Shown: one piece after another, positions 1-11,329 of the stretch
Layout of the letters: each line of letters starts with the position of its first letter
Position numbering within the stretch: the stretch's first letter is position 1
NCBI GenBank assembly: GCA_036768485.1
Contig: JAVLUZ010000647.1
Coordinates: 1,188,194-1,252,193, forward strand
Source: Mermis nigrescens
Lineage: Eukaryota; Nematoda; Enoplea; Mermithida; Mermithidae
DNA: 64,000 bases
Direction of reading: 5' to 3'
Made by a program: the position numbers and the translations under genes
The notes under the pieces: generated by a model
Told to the model about the DNA's origin: nothing
The model's database searches: none
Seen by the model: the letters and a program-made list of their open reading frames with translations, nothing else

Positions 1-595
1 TTTGACAATTTTCCGTTCGTTCGGTCTTTCACAAGGACACGAAATTCGATTTTAATTGGCATGAATGACCAAATTTCTAGTGTTTTGCGCATATTCATGT
101 TTCTAAATTATCTGCTAAAGAAAAACCATAAATTTGACCTGAATGCGGTAAGAACACATTGTCATCGATGTTCTAAATAATTAATTGACAGCGCAGCAGC
201 CAATGCTGCAATCAACAGAAGTACAGACCACACTTGGACGTGGAGGAGGGGGTTTGGGGGAGTTTTGACTCCCTGGATTGGGTAGACCCCCAAAAATCGA
301 TAGACCCCAGTATTTAATTTTGGCATGTTTTTTGGGATTTTTGCCAGCTTTACACCACCCAGACCCCCAGAATTCGGTTGCTGCTGCATGGTCGAGACGC
401 ATTTTGGCTCAGGACGCATTTCTTATTTATTAACGGAAAAGGTCTGAAAAGTGCTAAATATTTACATACTCGCATGCCGGAGCTCATGAATTTTAAATAT
501 TATAGGCTAAATTTCCAACCCATATTCGGCCTATTTGAAAATTTAAAGGTTATTAATGTTGTGTACTTATTTTTTCATTTACTAGATATTTTTAG
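1..595. other. Upstream or intronic DNA with degenerate MITE
   Basis: No coding exon is recognised here. Positions about 228-392 hold a degenerate copy of the short GC-rich hAT-type MITE family common in this window (it starts CACACTTGGACGTGG, contains CCCCCAGAATTC, and ends near GCTGCTGCATGG). The rest is AT-rich and, since an EGF-CUB exon starts at 596 behind an acceptor AG, is most simply an intron whose upstream exons lie outside the window. Confidence 0.5.
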
Positions 596-894
596 CTATT
601 AAATTGGCCCACTGCAAGAATGGAATCGTCAACCCGAGAGACCCTGAAAAATGTTTGTGCTTTGACGGATTCTCCGGGCAAGAATGCGACTCGAACTGGA
701 ATGAATCGGACGCCGCTTTATCAAAGAGTAAAATATTTATGATTAAATTCACAATTGCGTTCATTGTATTAAACGCTTTTGAAGCAAGATCGTGTGGGGG
801 AAAAATTATGCTTAATAGAACGTGGTTCGATTTCAACTCGCGTAATTATCCATTACCTCTGCTGGCACAAATGAAATGCTACTGGTCATTTGAA
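596..894 (+). CDS. EGF-CUB exon of a secreted protein (astacin/tolloid-like)
   Basis: Internal exon. The acceptor is AG at 594-595 and the donor GTGAGA begins at 895; the reading frame is closed by TGA just past the donor. The translated product has an EGF-type signature, CLCFDGFSGQEC (C-x-C-x5-G-x2-C), then a linker, then the start of a CUB domain beginning CGGKIMLN with a conserved C-Y-W near the exon end. EGF followed by CUB is the usual C-terminal layout of astacin-family zinc metalloproteases, which are secreted; no protease domain is visible, so that family assignment is inference. Between EGF and CUB, 728-784 (57 nt, GT...AG, AT-rich, a multiple of three) may be a tiny intron rather than linker: removing it keeps the frame and places the CUB cysteine close to the EGF module. 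The exon continues in phase 0 into 2655. Confidence 0.75.
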
Positions 895-2654
895 GTGAGA
901 TCTTGATTTTTAAAATTTTTCTTCCATACGAATAAGTAATTAAGTACGACTTTGCGCGCAAATAATACAACTTCAAAGTACTCATTGCTACACTAGATGA
1001 ACGTAAATACAAAAATTCACGAGACAATACTTCGAGGCAATGTGAAAGCATTATGATGCACATAGAAACTTGAACTGATGCTGAATAGAACATGCGGGGA
1101 ATCGGCTTGACAATAAATAGTAGTATAGTTAATTGGGCATAGATTAACTTGAAGAAAACCAAAACCAGGTTATAATTTCTAGAGAATGACAAAAGGCTTA
1201 TTTAGATATGATTAGGAACGTAATTGTGTGTGGTGAAGGAGATTGGAGAACCAGGCCCCCAAAATTTTGACATTAAGAGTATTTTTCACAAGGAACTTCC
1301 TAAGAAGAAAAATTATAAATCCTTGACGAGCACAATAAAAAATGACACGATTTTCGGGCGCTTTGCGTCCTTGATTAATTATTGTATTTCTCATGGCTAG
1401 TAATCGAAAAATTGGTTAATTTCACTACTGAAGGTCGAAAACGGAAAAACAAGCATGAACCATTCTATTCAGAATTCAAAATGAAATTGATTCAGGTAGG
1501 CGGTTCAAGCGGCTACAGTGAGTCTAGCGAGATTTTTCTTTAAGTCATTTGAGTCATTCTTCGGGGAGGGGTCTACCGAACCGATGCAGTGGTTCTAGGT
1601 TCTAAAGAGATTTTTTACAGTGGGTCTACTGAGACAGTAGATCTGACGATGTTTTTTCGTTGGGTCTTATGAGATTTTTTTAGTTGACCTATCGAGGTTT
1701 TTACTGATAGGCCTCTGCGACAATGTATTGTAAACGGACACCTACGTAGGTATAACATATCTCAGCAACTACTCATATGATAGATAAAAATAATGATGTT
1801 TTTGAGTGTTTCTCAGCGAGCCCTACATATTAGGAAAGAAAAAATAAAGAACATTGAAAAAATCGATTTCGATTCCAAAGTCTTCAAAAAGAATATCGCA
1901 TAAAATGGCCACATAAATGACTTCTCAGCATTTAACTTATTTTGGTATTCCATTCTGGTGTGCAAAGAAAAGCAATATAGAAAAGAAATCCGCTGAAGCG
2001 CCGCAAAATTTTGACATGTTTACCATGATTACACAAATTTGGAGTTTTTGGAGGACAAAAGTGATGCAAAAAAAACAATAAATTCGGCGAAGCGCCCGTA
2101 AACTTTGAGCCTATCAACTCAAAACTATGCTAAAATCTATTTTAGTGGTCTTTAAAATACACTCAAAGAAATTTCAATTTTTTCCTTTTAGGGACCCTTA
2201 TGAAAATAATCGTACTTTGAGAATGATTTTTAGAGTAACTGGTTCCCCAATCCCCCACAGCTAAATGCCTTATTATAAAGAGCCACTTGGTCTACCAAAA
2301 TAGCGGGTCTAACGATGCAAAATCATTTGAATCCAATATGCATACGAATACGAATAGATAGAGTTTTAAGCACTGATATTTGATATGTACGCATAAATAA
2401 ATTTATATAGTGTTTTAGTGTTTATGTAGTGTAAGATTATATAATATAGTGTTTTATAATATAGTGTTATAATATTATATAATATAGTGTTTTCCGCCAA
2501 AAAATGGAGATGTCTTAGTTTACTTCCTTGTACAAATATTCTATACTTATCTCGCTTCTTTTATATGTAACGTAGATACATTTCATTTAGCTGCAGACAC
2601 TTACATTTCTTTTAATCGCTACATACATACATATTTACATATGTATTTCACCAG
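895..2654 (+). other. Intron between EGF-CUB exons
   Basis: It begins GTGAGA and ends with AG at 2653-2654. It holds no recognisable coding sequence. Around 2395-2495 there is AT-rich simple sequence in which a TATAGTGTTTT motif recurs. The open frames of 60-120 codons seen on either strand show no family resemblance. Confidence 0.6.
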
Positions 2655-2779
2655 GCAGAAAAAGATCACATTATTCAGCTCAAACTTACAGGCGACTATT
2701 TTTTAAAAATGGATGAAAATGGAGATTGCGAGCAATCCATCGAAGTGTGGCCCCGTAATGCGAGCGACAATGCAATAAA
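2655..2779 (+). CDS. CUB-domain exon, continuation of EGF-CUB gene
   Basis: The exon starts after AG at 2653-2654 and runs to a donor GTAGGA at 2780 (a GTAATG donor at 2755 is an alternative). It joins the previous exon in phase 0, and the joined protein reads through the CUB core: W-S-F-E, then A-E-K-D-H-I-I-Q-L, then C-E-Q-S-I-E-V. This fits the CUB pattern C-x-W-x-I/F ... I-x-L ... C-x-x-S-x-E-V. CUB domains mediate protein-protein interactions in secreted proteins. The last part of the CUB domain (usually containing a C-G and the fourth cysteine) was not found downstream, so the gene is incomplete here. Confidence 0.7.
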
Positions 2780-2810
2780 GTAGGATTTTATTTCCACAAT
2801 TCAAATCAAT

Positions 2811-2926
2811 TACAGTCTGTTTCACATAACTCCGTGCATAAATTTTAAGAAGTATAATCGCACTCAGTCAACTTGTTGTCGGACATAGTTTTGAAATTAA
2901 TGAGCGAAGTTGTGTGAAACAGACTA
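2811..2926. mobile_element. Tc1/mariner-type MITE (TTTCACA family)
   Basis: About 115 bp with inverted ends: left TACAGTCTGTTTCACATAA, right ends GTGTGAAACAGACTA. Further copies lie at 5302, 11758, 14648, 17049 and 30768. The ends begin and finish with TA, as expected for Tc1/mariner-type insertion. It lies in the intron just after the CUB exon. Confidence 0.7.
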
Positions 2927-3120
2927 CATTTAATTGAATATCAATTAATAATAAATAACTTTGAAGAATCGATTTCTCAATTTTTCAAATTTGGGTATTT
3001 AAATCATAAGTTTTCCAGTTTGTTTCCTCACACCACGCAGAGGTCGACACCGTTGATAATTATTTTATATAGCATAGAGAGAGAGGCAACTTCGCGAGAA
3101 TGTCGAGAAATCCTTTTCAG

Positions 3121-3374
3121 GAATTACTCCAGAAATTAATCTCACAGATTTGAGAAAGGAATCTCCCATATTATCTTACGCAAGTATGGCATCGGACGAG
3201 TTTTATGTGAGCAGGACATCGCATTTGCCTAAAAATCATTTCGCAAGTTTTGATCAACTTTCAACATTTTCTGCAAAGAGTCTTGTGAAGTGTGAGACAC
3301 TGAGTGTTAGCTATTTAAAATTTTTAAGAGAGCATATCACCGAATGTATGTATATAGAGAAAAGCGCGATTTAA
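3121..3374 (+). CDS. Candidate downstream exon, unrecognised
   Basis: An open stretch of about 84 codons follows a strong acceptor (TCCTTTTCAG, 3111-3120) and ends at TAA. The protein starts near ITPEINLTDLRKES and contains two cysteines, but it does not look like the missing end of a CUB domain. Its phase fits the alternative donor at 2755 but not the one at 2780. It may be the terminal exon of the EGF-CUB gene or a chance open frame. Confidence 0.2.
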
Positions 3375-3462
3375 GACGCAACCTCCAGATATTCTTAGTT
3401 AACACGTTGCACGTTGGGGTTAGACACCAAAATTCTTCTGAATTAATTTAGACGCGAAAACG

Positions 3463-4030
3463 CTGTTACCACACATGGACGTAGGTGCCTGGGGGTCTGA
3501 ACCATACATGGGCATCAAGAAAATTTTGCGGGGTCGGGTTGGGTGAAACCGCCAAAAATCGCCAAAAATTAGAATTCTGGGGGTCTACAATAATTTTTGG
3601 GGGTTTTCAATTTCTGTGGAGATTGTAAGTAAACCACCAGACCCCGCGTCCATGTGTGGTCTGGTGAACCATAGGTAAGAAGCACCAAAATTCTGGGAAA
3701 GGGGGTGCGAGATTTTTGGAGGTCAAAAAATTATCTTAAAAAAATTACGGTTTTCAACGTTTCTCATCGAGCACTAACCATTGTCGTCAAAAAATCGCGA
3801 AAAAAAACAAAAAAATTTCAAAAATTGAATTCTGGCGGCTTCCGGTTTGGGGGCATTCGGCCTTCTTGGAGTTGCATACCCCCGAACTCCCATGCCTACG
3901 TGTGGTCTGGACCCCACCCATAATCTGAATAACCTCCTTCCAAATACGTAGACCCCCAGAATTGAATTTTTGGTACTATTTTTAGCAATTTGGCCTCATC
4001 GGACCCCTCAGAATTTTATTGCTGCCCATG
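3463..4030. mobile_element. Cluster of degenerate hAT-type MITEs
   Basis: There are several partial copies of the GC-rich MITE family: termini such as CCACACATGGACG (3471), CATACATGGGC (3499), GTCCATGTGTG (about 3655) and CATAGGTAAGAAGCACC (3665), with CCCCCAGAATT cores. Copies abut or interrupt one another and no single clean 8-bp target duplication is evident, so individual limits are uncertain. Confidence 0.45.
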
Positions 4031-4424
4031 TATGCTCGTTACACGTCAGAAGTATTTTTTGAAATCTTCGATAGTGCTCTTTTCTTCCTTTTGCCGAGAA
4101 ATCGATATCACGGCAATACGCGTAAATTCTTGTAATATTACTTTTTTAGCTTTTATTTTAGAATTTGAAAATTATGAATGAATACAGTTGGTTTTATGGT
4201 TTATTTGCTTCATTATTTAAAAAAATAATTTATTCATGTAATTCATTTATTTAATGGTCCATCAGCCATTTTGGCAGAGCCCAACCCCAAGCAGGTAGGT
4301 ATTCGGATGACTTGTGTGTTCAAATCCCGATAAAAAGTTTTTAAGCAGTTCGAACTGGCTGGTTGACCGTACCCATTAGTATTTCATGTTCGATAAACGC
4401 GAATATGATTAGGTACCTACCTAC

Positions 4425-4682
4425 CACACCTGGGCGTGGGGGGTTTGGGGGGTATGCACCCCCCAGAAACCAAAATACCCCCCCAGAAATCAAAATACCC
4501 CCCCGGAATTCAATTTTTGAAAAATTTTTTTGTTTTTTTCGCAATTTTTTGATGCCAATGGATAGTGCTTGATGAGAAACGTCGAAAAATGGCGTTTTTA
4601 TCGCCATACACCATTTTTAAGACCATTTTTTGACTTTCAAAAAATCTTGCACCCCCCAGAATTTTCTTGCTGCCCACGTATG
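4425..4682. mobile_element. hAT-type MITE, TGGGC family
   Basis: 258 bp bounded by an exact 8-bp target duplication, CTACCTAC (4417-4424 and 4683-4690). The inverted ends are CACACCTGGGC and GCCCACGTATG. An 8-bp duplication is the hallmark of hAT-superfamily integration. It has no coding capacity. This is a type copy for the family, which recurs more than fifteen times in the window. Confidence 0.85.
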
Positions 4683-4830
4683 CTACCTACCCATTTTTTG
4701 CCGTGATCTTGCCATGCAAACAGGATACCTCATTGAAGTTGTCAAGTGCCGACACCAGATTGCTTGTGGATATATATTAGAGCTAATAAAATAAAATGCT
4801 AATCTCTCAGCTCAATCCGTTCGTCGCTTC

Positions 4831-4995
4831 CACACATGGGCGTGAGGGGAAGGGCGGGGGGGGTAAACATTCCCTCCAGAAGTTGGAAACCCCTGTAGAT
4901 TACTGTAGTCCCCTCCAGAATTCTATTTTTAGTAGCATTTTTGGCAAGTTTTGGTGATTTCATTCCCTCCAGAATTTTCTTGCTGCCCATGTATG
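4831..4995. mobile_element. hAT-type MITE, shortened copy
   Basis: It starts CACACATGGGCG and ends GCCCATGTATG, with the family core CCCTCCAGAATT. The 8-bp flanks do not match, so the copy is older or rearranged. Confidence 0.6.
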
Positions 4996-5012
4996 GTTGC
5001 ACACCCCATCAC

Positions 5013-5281
5013 CATAGGTGGGCAGCACCGAAATTCTGGGGATAGGTGGGTGAAAAAATGTTCAAAGGTCAAAAAATGGTCTTAAAAGTGGTCGTACGGC
5101 GAAAAAAGCACCATTTTTCGACGTTTCTCATCGAGCACTCATCCAATGGCATCAAAAAATCGCTAAAAAAGCAAAAAACTTTCAATATTTGAATTCTGGG
5201 GGGGGTATTTTGATTTCTGGGGGGGGGGGTATTTCAACTTCTTGGGGTGCATACCTCCCAAACCCCCCACGCCCATGTGTG
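5013..5281. mobile_element. hAT-type MITE, TGGGC family
   Basis: 269 bp, termini CATAGGTGGGC and GCCCATGTGTG, exact target duplication CCCATCAC (5005-5012 and 5282-5289). Orientation is opposite to the copy at 4425. Confidence 0.85.
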
Positions 5282-5301
5282 CCCATCACTCAGAGTTTAC
5301 T

Positions 5302-5474
5302 TATAGTCTCTTTCACACAACTTCGTTCATAAATTTTAAAACTATCTCCGACAATAAGCTGACAGATTGAAATTACATAGAGCATTGATCTGATATATAA
5401 TTATCGTAACCCTCGGCTTACTGTCGTTGAAAATTCTTAGAATTTATGCACGAAGTTATGTGAAACAGACTATA
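5302..5474. mobile_element. Tc1/mariner-type MITE (TTTCACA family)
   Basis: It runs from TATAGTCTCTTTCACACAA to GTGAAACAGACTATA, with internal inverted similarity around ATAAATTTTAA. A second, 3'-truncated copy follows at about 5494-5590 (CAGTCTGTTTCACACAAG). Confidence 0.75.
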
Positions 5475-5769
5475 GTAAGCTATTGTCCGTAAACAGTCTG
5501 TTTCACACAAGTTTGGGCATAAATGACAATTATTTTTATCAACTGTAAGCCGACTTACGATCATTACATCAGAATCAGACCAATGCAATTATAACAATAC
5601 TAGCTGAGCTGCCCGGCGTTGCCTGGACTGAACTTAGGCCTAGCTGTATGGGATTGAGATGTCTCTTGTATTTTTCATTTTTCGGGATTTTTGATGTTTT
5701 TGGGATATTTCTAAAAAAGTTGTTGGTAAAAACCATGTTTTATTTTTTGGATCTTTTTTAAATGTCTTT

Positions 5770-5960
5770 TGTCAACCATTTTTTTGATCGAATTCATATT
5801 TTTGACGTTACATATTGGTTTCGAAAATTCTTCAGCCAAAATCATATTTTTGATGTTCTGGGATGTTTTGGAAATTTTTTTGATCAAACCCATATTTTTG
5901 ATGTTTCTGGATGTTTTGGAAAATTTTTTTGGTCAAACCATATTTTTGATGTTTTAAAAA
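5770..5960. repeat. 48-bp tandem repeat
   Basis: About four units of 48 bp around a core CATATTTTTGATGTT...GGATGTTTTGGAAAATTTTTTTG. Because 48 is a multiple of three, the array stays open in several frames (a repeated H-I-F-D-V motif every 16 residues); there is no sign that it is translated. Confidence 0.75.
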
Positions 5961-5984
5961 TTTCTTGTTTGTTGTAGCAATGGG

Positions 5985-6800
5985 TGTCATATATCATGTG
6001 ATATTTCATATCACTCATATGTTATAGCAGATGGTATCTCCTATCTTATATCACTGCATGTTATGACACAGACAGGGTATCTATATCACACCTATCTTAT
6101 GGCATTGCCTATCTTGTAACACAGGGTATCTTATATCCCATCCTATCTCATAGCATTGCCTACATTGTAGCACAGGGTATCTTATATCATGTCCTATCGT
6201 ATAGCATTGCCTATCTTGTAGCACGGGGTAAGTTATATAACATGCTATCTTATAGCATTGCTCATCTTGTAGCATCGGGTATCTTATACTACGTCCTATC
6301 TTATACCATTGCCTATCTTGTAGCACGGGGTATCTTAAATCACACCTACCTTATAGCATTGCGTATCTTGTAGCACAGGGTATCTTCTATCCCATCCTAT
6401 CTTATAGAATTGCCTATCTTGTAGCACGGGGTATCTTAAATCACACCTACCTTATAGCATTGCGTATCTTGTAGCACAGGGTATCTTCTATCCCATCCTA
6501 TCTTATAGAATTGCCTATCTTGTAGCACGGGGTATCTTATACTACGTCCTACCTTATAGCATTGCCTATCTTGTAGCACGGGGTATCTTGTATCACGTCC
6601 TATCTTATAGCATTACCTATCTTGTAGTACGGGTGTCTTATATCACGTCCTATCTTAAAGCATTGCCTATCCTGTAGCACAGGGTATCTTGTATCACATC
6701 CTATTGTATAGCATTGCCTATCTTGTAGCACACGGTATCTTATTCTATGGCCTATCTTATAGCATTGCCCATCTTTTAGCACTGCGTAGTTTATATTGCG
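5985..6800. repeat. 51-bp minisatellite array
   Basis: About fifteen degenerate units of roughly 51 bp with the core CTATCTTATAGCATTGCC and TATCTTGTAGCACGGGG. A two-unit block of about 102 bp is itself duplicated almost exactly (about 6327-6428 and 6429-6530). The period is divisible by three, so the minus strand shows long open frames repeating a 17-residue motif (V-L-Q-D-R-Q-C); these are a by-product of the period. Confidence 0.85.
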
Positions 6801-7397
6801 TCCGATCCTATGTTATAACGTATGCAGCGGCCAAAGTACGGTGACCCGAAAATAGTGTAAACCGAGTTTTGTCCCATTTTTGAAATTTTGCGAAAAATCG
6901 GCAATGTCCCGAAAAATGCTAAGCATAGGGCTGCCTCCCGCTCCCCCTGTACAGGTTGACTGGGTGGAGTTGGTGAAATTTTAATGTCACTACGGATCCT
7001 TCTCCCGGTAGGTCGATCTCCAGCTAAAACGCCGGCTCACCAATTGTTACGGGGCTGGAACTAGCCCCGAACAAACATACAAACACACTTTCACTAATAT
7101 ATAGTAGATGACAACTTTTGCTTACATCGAAAATTGATGTCTAGCGAACGACAGAAGTAAAAGTGTTTAGCTGAATGTGGATTGAACAAACTCAAGGCAG
7201 TGAACCCCAGGGCCTGACCTTATCCGGTTTTACATATTTTCTCCATTATTTCGAGGAAGTATTGTATGCACAACGCGCTTTAAAGATTAATCTCTTTATT
7301 CTAAAAATAAAGAATTCGGGTTTTCAATATTTCTGTACCTACACAAGAGCTGCGAAAAGTTTTTGAACTACTTCAGAATTCCGTGAATCATGATGAT
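6801..7397. other. Non-repetitive stretch, no gene seen
   Basis: No family-recognisable coding sequence. Around 7055-7075 there is a small perfect hairpin (GGGGCT, loop GGAACT, AGCCCC). The rest is AT-rich unique-looking DNA. Confidence 0.4.
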
Positions 7398-7628
7398 CAC
7401 ATGTGGGCGTGGGTGGATTTGGGAGGAAGTACGCACACCCCAGAAGACCGAATACCCCCAGAATTTTATTTTCGATTTTTTTTTCGCAATTTTTGATGCC
7501 AATGGATAGTGCTCGATGAGGAACGTTGAAAAATGGTGTTTTTTCGCCATGCCACCATTTTTAAGGCCATTTTTTTGACCTTTGAAAAATCTTGCACCAC
7601 TCCAGAATTTTTGTGCTGCCCACCTATA
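7398..7628. mobile_element. hAT-type MITE, TGGGC family
   Basis: Ends CACATGTGGGC and GCCCACCTATA, with the family interior (CCCCAGAATTTT, then TTTTTGATGCCAATGGATAG). The flanking 8 bp are only similar (ATCATGAT-like and ATCACGAT). Confidence 0.7.
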
Positions 7629-8399
7629 ATCACGATGACTCGGCGGCCTTATGCAATGAAATTTGAAATTCCTTAAAATTCTAAAATACAAATTATTACG
7701 CATGATATTGACGGAAGCTGTGAAAATATTATAGCGTACGCAGACATTGCATCAAACTTGAAATAAACATGGACATTTCGCTGGAAGAACAATTGATAAA
7801 ATGTTTATATTTTTTTCGATTGCATTGCTATAGATGAAATCGATAAGTAATTTGTGAATTTAGAGTATGCGGTGATAATCGCGAAATATTCGGAAATTTC
7901 CTATCTCGTGGACATGGAGCTATTTCGGATTATAACCGCATGGCTGTGCAGCTTCAATCAACTGAAAATTCAAGCATCATATTCCATGCCAGTGTACGAT
8001 GTGAGTTCGATTTCGAATTACATTGCCTATGCATATGCACCTACATGTTTAAAGGATAGACATGTGAATGCATGCAATTCTAAAATTCTATTATTTGCTG
8101 ATTAGCTGAATTTCTTTCGAATCATCTTACTGTAAAAAAGTCCGAAGAATTTAGAAACGGACTAAAGGACCTGTAGTCTATGTACATGTATATCCCACGA
8201 AACCTAGAGCATGAAAATCAATTTTGACAAATAAAAGTGGTTCCTAGGAAGCCTACAGTATAACAATTTTGCACAGAAAAACTTCATATGCTTATCAATT
8301 GCCATGCGCATGCGCAGTATCACAATTTTTGCTTAAGTTTAAGCCGCTTTTGTAATCGATTTTACATTGTAGCAAAAACTATGATTCATACAGAAGCTT
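7629..8399. other. Intergenic or intronic, one weak open frame
   Basis: An open frame of about 83 codons on the + strand (7854-8105) follows an acceptor-like TTGCTATAG near 7833, but its product shows no motif that can be assigned. Nothing else is recognised. Confidence 0.3.
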
Positions 8400-10260
8400 T
8401 CGTGAAAGACTATATCATAGGTAGCGTGATAGCGTTACTCACATATAATACACTTGGCTAACTTTTTTCTTATAAGTTTATCACAGCGAGTGCGAATTTT
8501 ATGAGCACCTCCCTATACCGCTATAACGAGACATATCTGGGGGTGCAGTTTTTTAAAAGATAGATAATTAAAAAACTTGATGTGGCTTTTTTTGTTTCCG
8601 TTTACACTTACCGAGTTCGTAATGAGCGTGTGAAGTTTTCGTGTAACGTTATGACATAAAGCGGATTTTGGTGGTTTTTCTCTGCAGCATGTACACATCT
8701 CTCTGTAAATGCCTCATACAATTTAATAGTATAGAATAGTAGAGGATAGAATTTTCTAGATAAATAATTTTTTGTTTTTTGAATTTCGCATTAGTTCTTG
8801 AGGGGGAGTGTAAAGAGTGTAAAAATCAGCGGGTGTAAAGATAGATTTTGGTTGCGTTTTTGCCTTCTTGATGTCTGCCAACAGCTCCGGTTATGAGTCC
8901 CAAGAAATTTTTTTCTGATAGAATTGTAACTATGGCTTAAGGGCTACTTTGTGCTTACCAGCAAACTTTTTTAACTTTCAATACAGAAATCGATCTGTGG
9001 GTTTAAACTTTAAACACAAGTGGATAGTGTAAAAAACAGGTTCTGTCTAAGATTTCCCCGCCAACTTTTCCGCTTATAGATCAAGATAAATCAAATAAAA
9101 TAAAAATAAAGTACTTTCTAAGAACTAAACATCGCAGTAATTCGCGTTAAAAAAACTCAAAATTGAGTTATTTATGGAGGTGTAAAGTTCAAAATTAGGG
9201 GTGTAACATAGGGCAAAAAACACGTTTTCTTCCCTTTTTTGATTGGTCAATATCTCAAATATTATGAGGAGCAGAACTGTCTCACACAAAAACGTACTAC
9301 GATTTAAAGGCTACAAACTGGCCCAAACCGAATTTCTTTACACTCAATGGGAGTTAGGTTCAGATTTTTAAAGTTCACAATGTGGTGGATGGTGGAAAAA
9401 TAAGTTTTTGTCCCTTCTTTTGTTCGCCACTTTCTCCGTCTAAAACTCGGGATAAGTCGAATAGAATAAAAATTAAGTACTTTCTAAGGGGTACACGAAC
9501 ATATCACAGCAAATTAAGTTCATTTATATCAATATTTAGCTTTTTCGGGAGGTGTAAAGTCCAAAATTGGGGATGCTTAAATGTTGTCTTGTTTTTTTCT
9601 GCCAACTTCTCCGTTTAAGAGTATAGACAGGATCTCAAGTCTAAAAATTTACCAGGAATCAAACGTGATACACCAGTAGGGCGCGTTCGTTTACACTCAA
9701 CAGTGGTGTTAAGTGGTTTACATCTAATATTTATTTGTCTTCAGGCCATTGTGGAGACTTAATTTTTTCATAAATATTGATCGTAATACCAGAGTAATGT
9801 TAGAATTACAAATCCGACTCAATTCAGCTTTACACTCGGCGGTTGTGCAAAGTTTACACTGCAAATTAATTCTAATTCTAGAGCCTTGCAGAAGATTAAT
9901 TTTTCAAAATGCTCTATATAACGTTAGAATCATGAATATGATTGTTAGTTTGCTCTACACCAGTATTTGTATGAAGTTTGCACTATTTATTGATTGTTAA
10001 TGTGTAAACTACATACTACAAATTTATTTTACTTCCAGAATGTTGCAAATCTAACTATATGTTTTCTTTGGATGCATTAGTTGTGTAAAGTTTACACTGA
10101 AAATTAACTTTAGTTCCATAGCGTTGCATAAGCTTAATTTTTTTCAAGATGTTCTATGTAACGTCAGATTACGAATCTGATTATAAGTGTTCTTTACACC
10201 CAGTAGTTTCGTAAAGTTAATGCTGAAAACATTTGATCTGTTTGAATAAGATAGAATTGT
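8400..10260. repeat. Long degenerate repeat with TTTACAC/GTGTAAA motifs
   Basis: The first part (about 8400-8600: ATCATAGGTAGCGTGATAGC, then TTATCACAGCGAGTGCGAA, then GGGGGTGCAGTTTTTTAA) is repeated at 21995-22200. From about 8830 on, GTGTAAAG and TTTACACT motifs recur at intervals of about 120-240 bp, with repeated phrases such as GGTGTAAAGTTCAAAATT, so this is an internally repetitive dispersed element. There is no coding sequence. Confidence 0.6.
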
Positions 10261-10677
10261 CTTCTTTAAAAAATCAAATGCTGATATTTAGAACAATCTT
10301 GTTTTCCGCGTTCTTGGACTGGTGTCATTATTGTGGCATGTTATCGTATGTGTTTACTGACTGATTTACTCAAAACGTGCTAATTAAAAGTAGGGTACTA
10401 GCAAGGAAAAATTCACCGATGGAACAAAAAAGACGAATATGCTTTGGATTACGGATTATTAAGGATGTAAAAGGAGGGTACTAAGAAAAAGCCCCTACTT
10501 ACATGCCTAAAGTCGCAAAAAACTGTTAAAAAATCAGATTTTCTCTAACCAACGCAAAAAATCGAAGTATATTCTGCGGTCTCTGAAAAAAAGTAACCTT
10601 CTTTGAATAATTTTCAACGCTTAACATAAGAGTGTACAAACAATCTAACATATATACTTTTTGTAAATTGCTTGCAA
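10261..10677. other. No gene seen
   Basis: AT-rich sequence without a recognisable exon or clear element ends. Confidence 0.3.
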
Positions 10678-10685
10678 GGTGCAAC

Positions 10686-11210
10686 CACACGTGGGGGGTT
10701 TGGGGGGGGTATGCACCCCCAGAAGTTGAAATACCTCCCTGCCCCCAGAAATCAAAATGCCCCCCAGAATTCAAATTTTGGAATTTTTTGCTTTATAGCG
10801 ATTTTTTGATGCCATTGGATAGTTCTCGATGAGAAACGTCGAAAAATGGTGTTTTTCGCCATACGACCACACATGGGCGTGGGGGGGATCTGGGGGGGGG
10901 GTCTGGACCCCCCCAGAAACCAAAAGACCCCCCCCCAGAAATCAATTTTTGAGAAATTTTTTTCGTTTTTTTCGCAATTTTTTGATGCCAATGGATAGTG
11001 CTTGATGAGAAACGTCGAAAAATGGTGTTTTTATCGCCATATCACCATTTTTAAGGCCATTTTTTGACCTTCAAAAAATCTTGGACCCCCCCCAGAATTT
11101 TCTTGCTGCCCACGTATGCATACGACCACTTTTAAGACCATTTTTTCGTCCTTTAAAAATTTTTTCACCCCCCCTTTCCAGAATTTCGGTGCTGCTGCTG
11201 CCCACCTATG
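10686..11210. mobile_element. hAT-type MITE interrupted by a second copy
   Basis: The outer copy runs from CACACGTGGGG to GCCCACCTATG between duplicated GGTGCAAC (10678-10685 and 11211-11218). At 10868-11118 it contains a second member of the same family, so the uninterrupted element is about 266 bp. Confidence 0.85.
10868..11118. mobile_element. Nested hAT-type MITE
   Basis: 251 bp from CACACATGGGC to GCCCACGTATG, exact target duplication CATACGAC (10860-10867 and 11119-11126). It is inserted into the older copy of its own family. Confidence 0.87.
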
Positions 11211-11329
11211 GGTGCAACGCTGACTTGCTTCGTGTATGATGTAAAACTAGCTGCAATTGTATTTAAAGATGTTTTATTTTATCATCATGAGCATTATAGC
11301 AAGCAAACCTGGCGGCAGTTGGTTATTAC

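Noticed and set aside
4260..4335. tRNA candidate (TGTTCAAATCCC)
   Set aside because: Only a B-box-like string; no acceptor, D or anticodon stems could be folded.
6081..6782. Repeat protein of 17-residue units
   Set aside because: A 51-bp period keeps frames open by arithmetic; no promoter, start or splice evidence.
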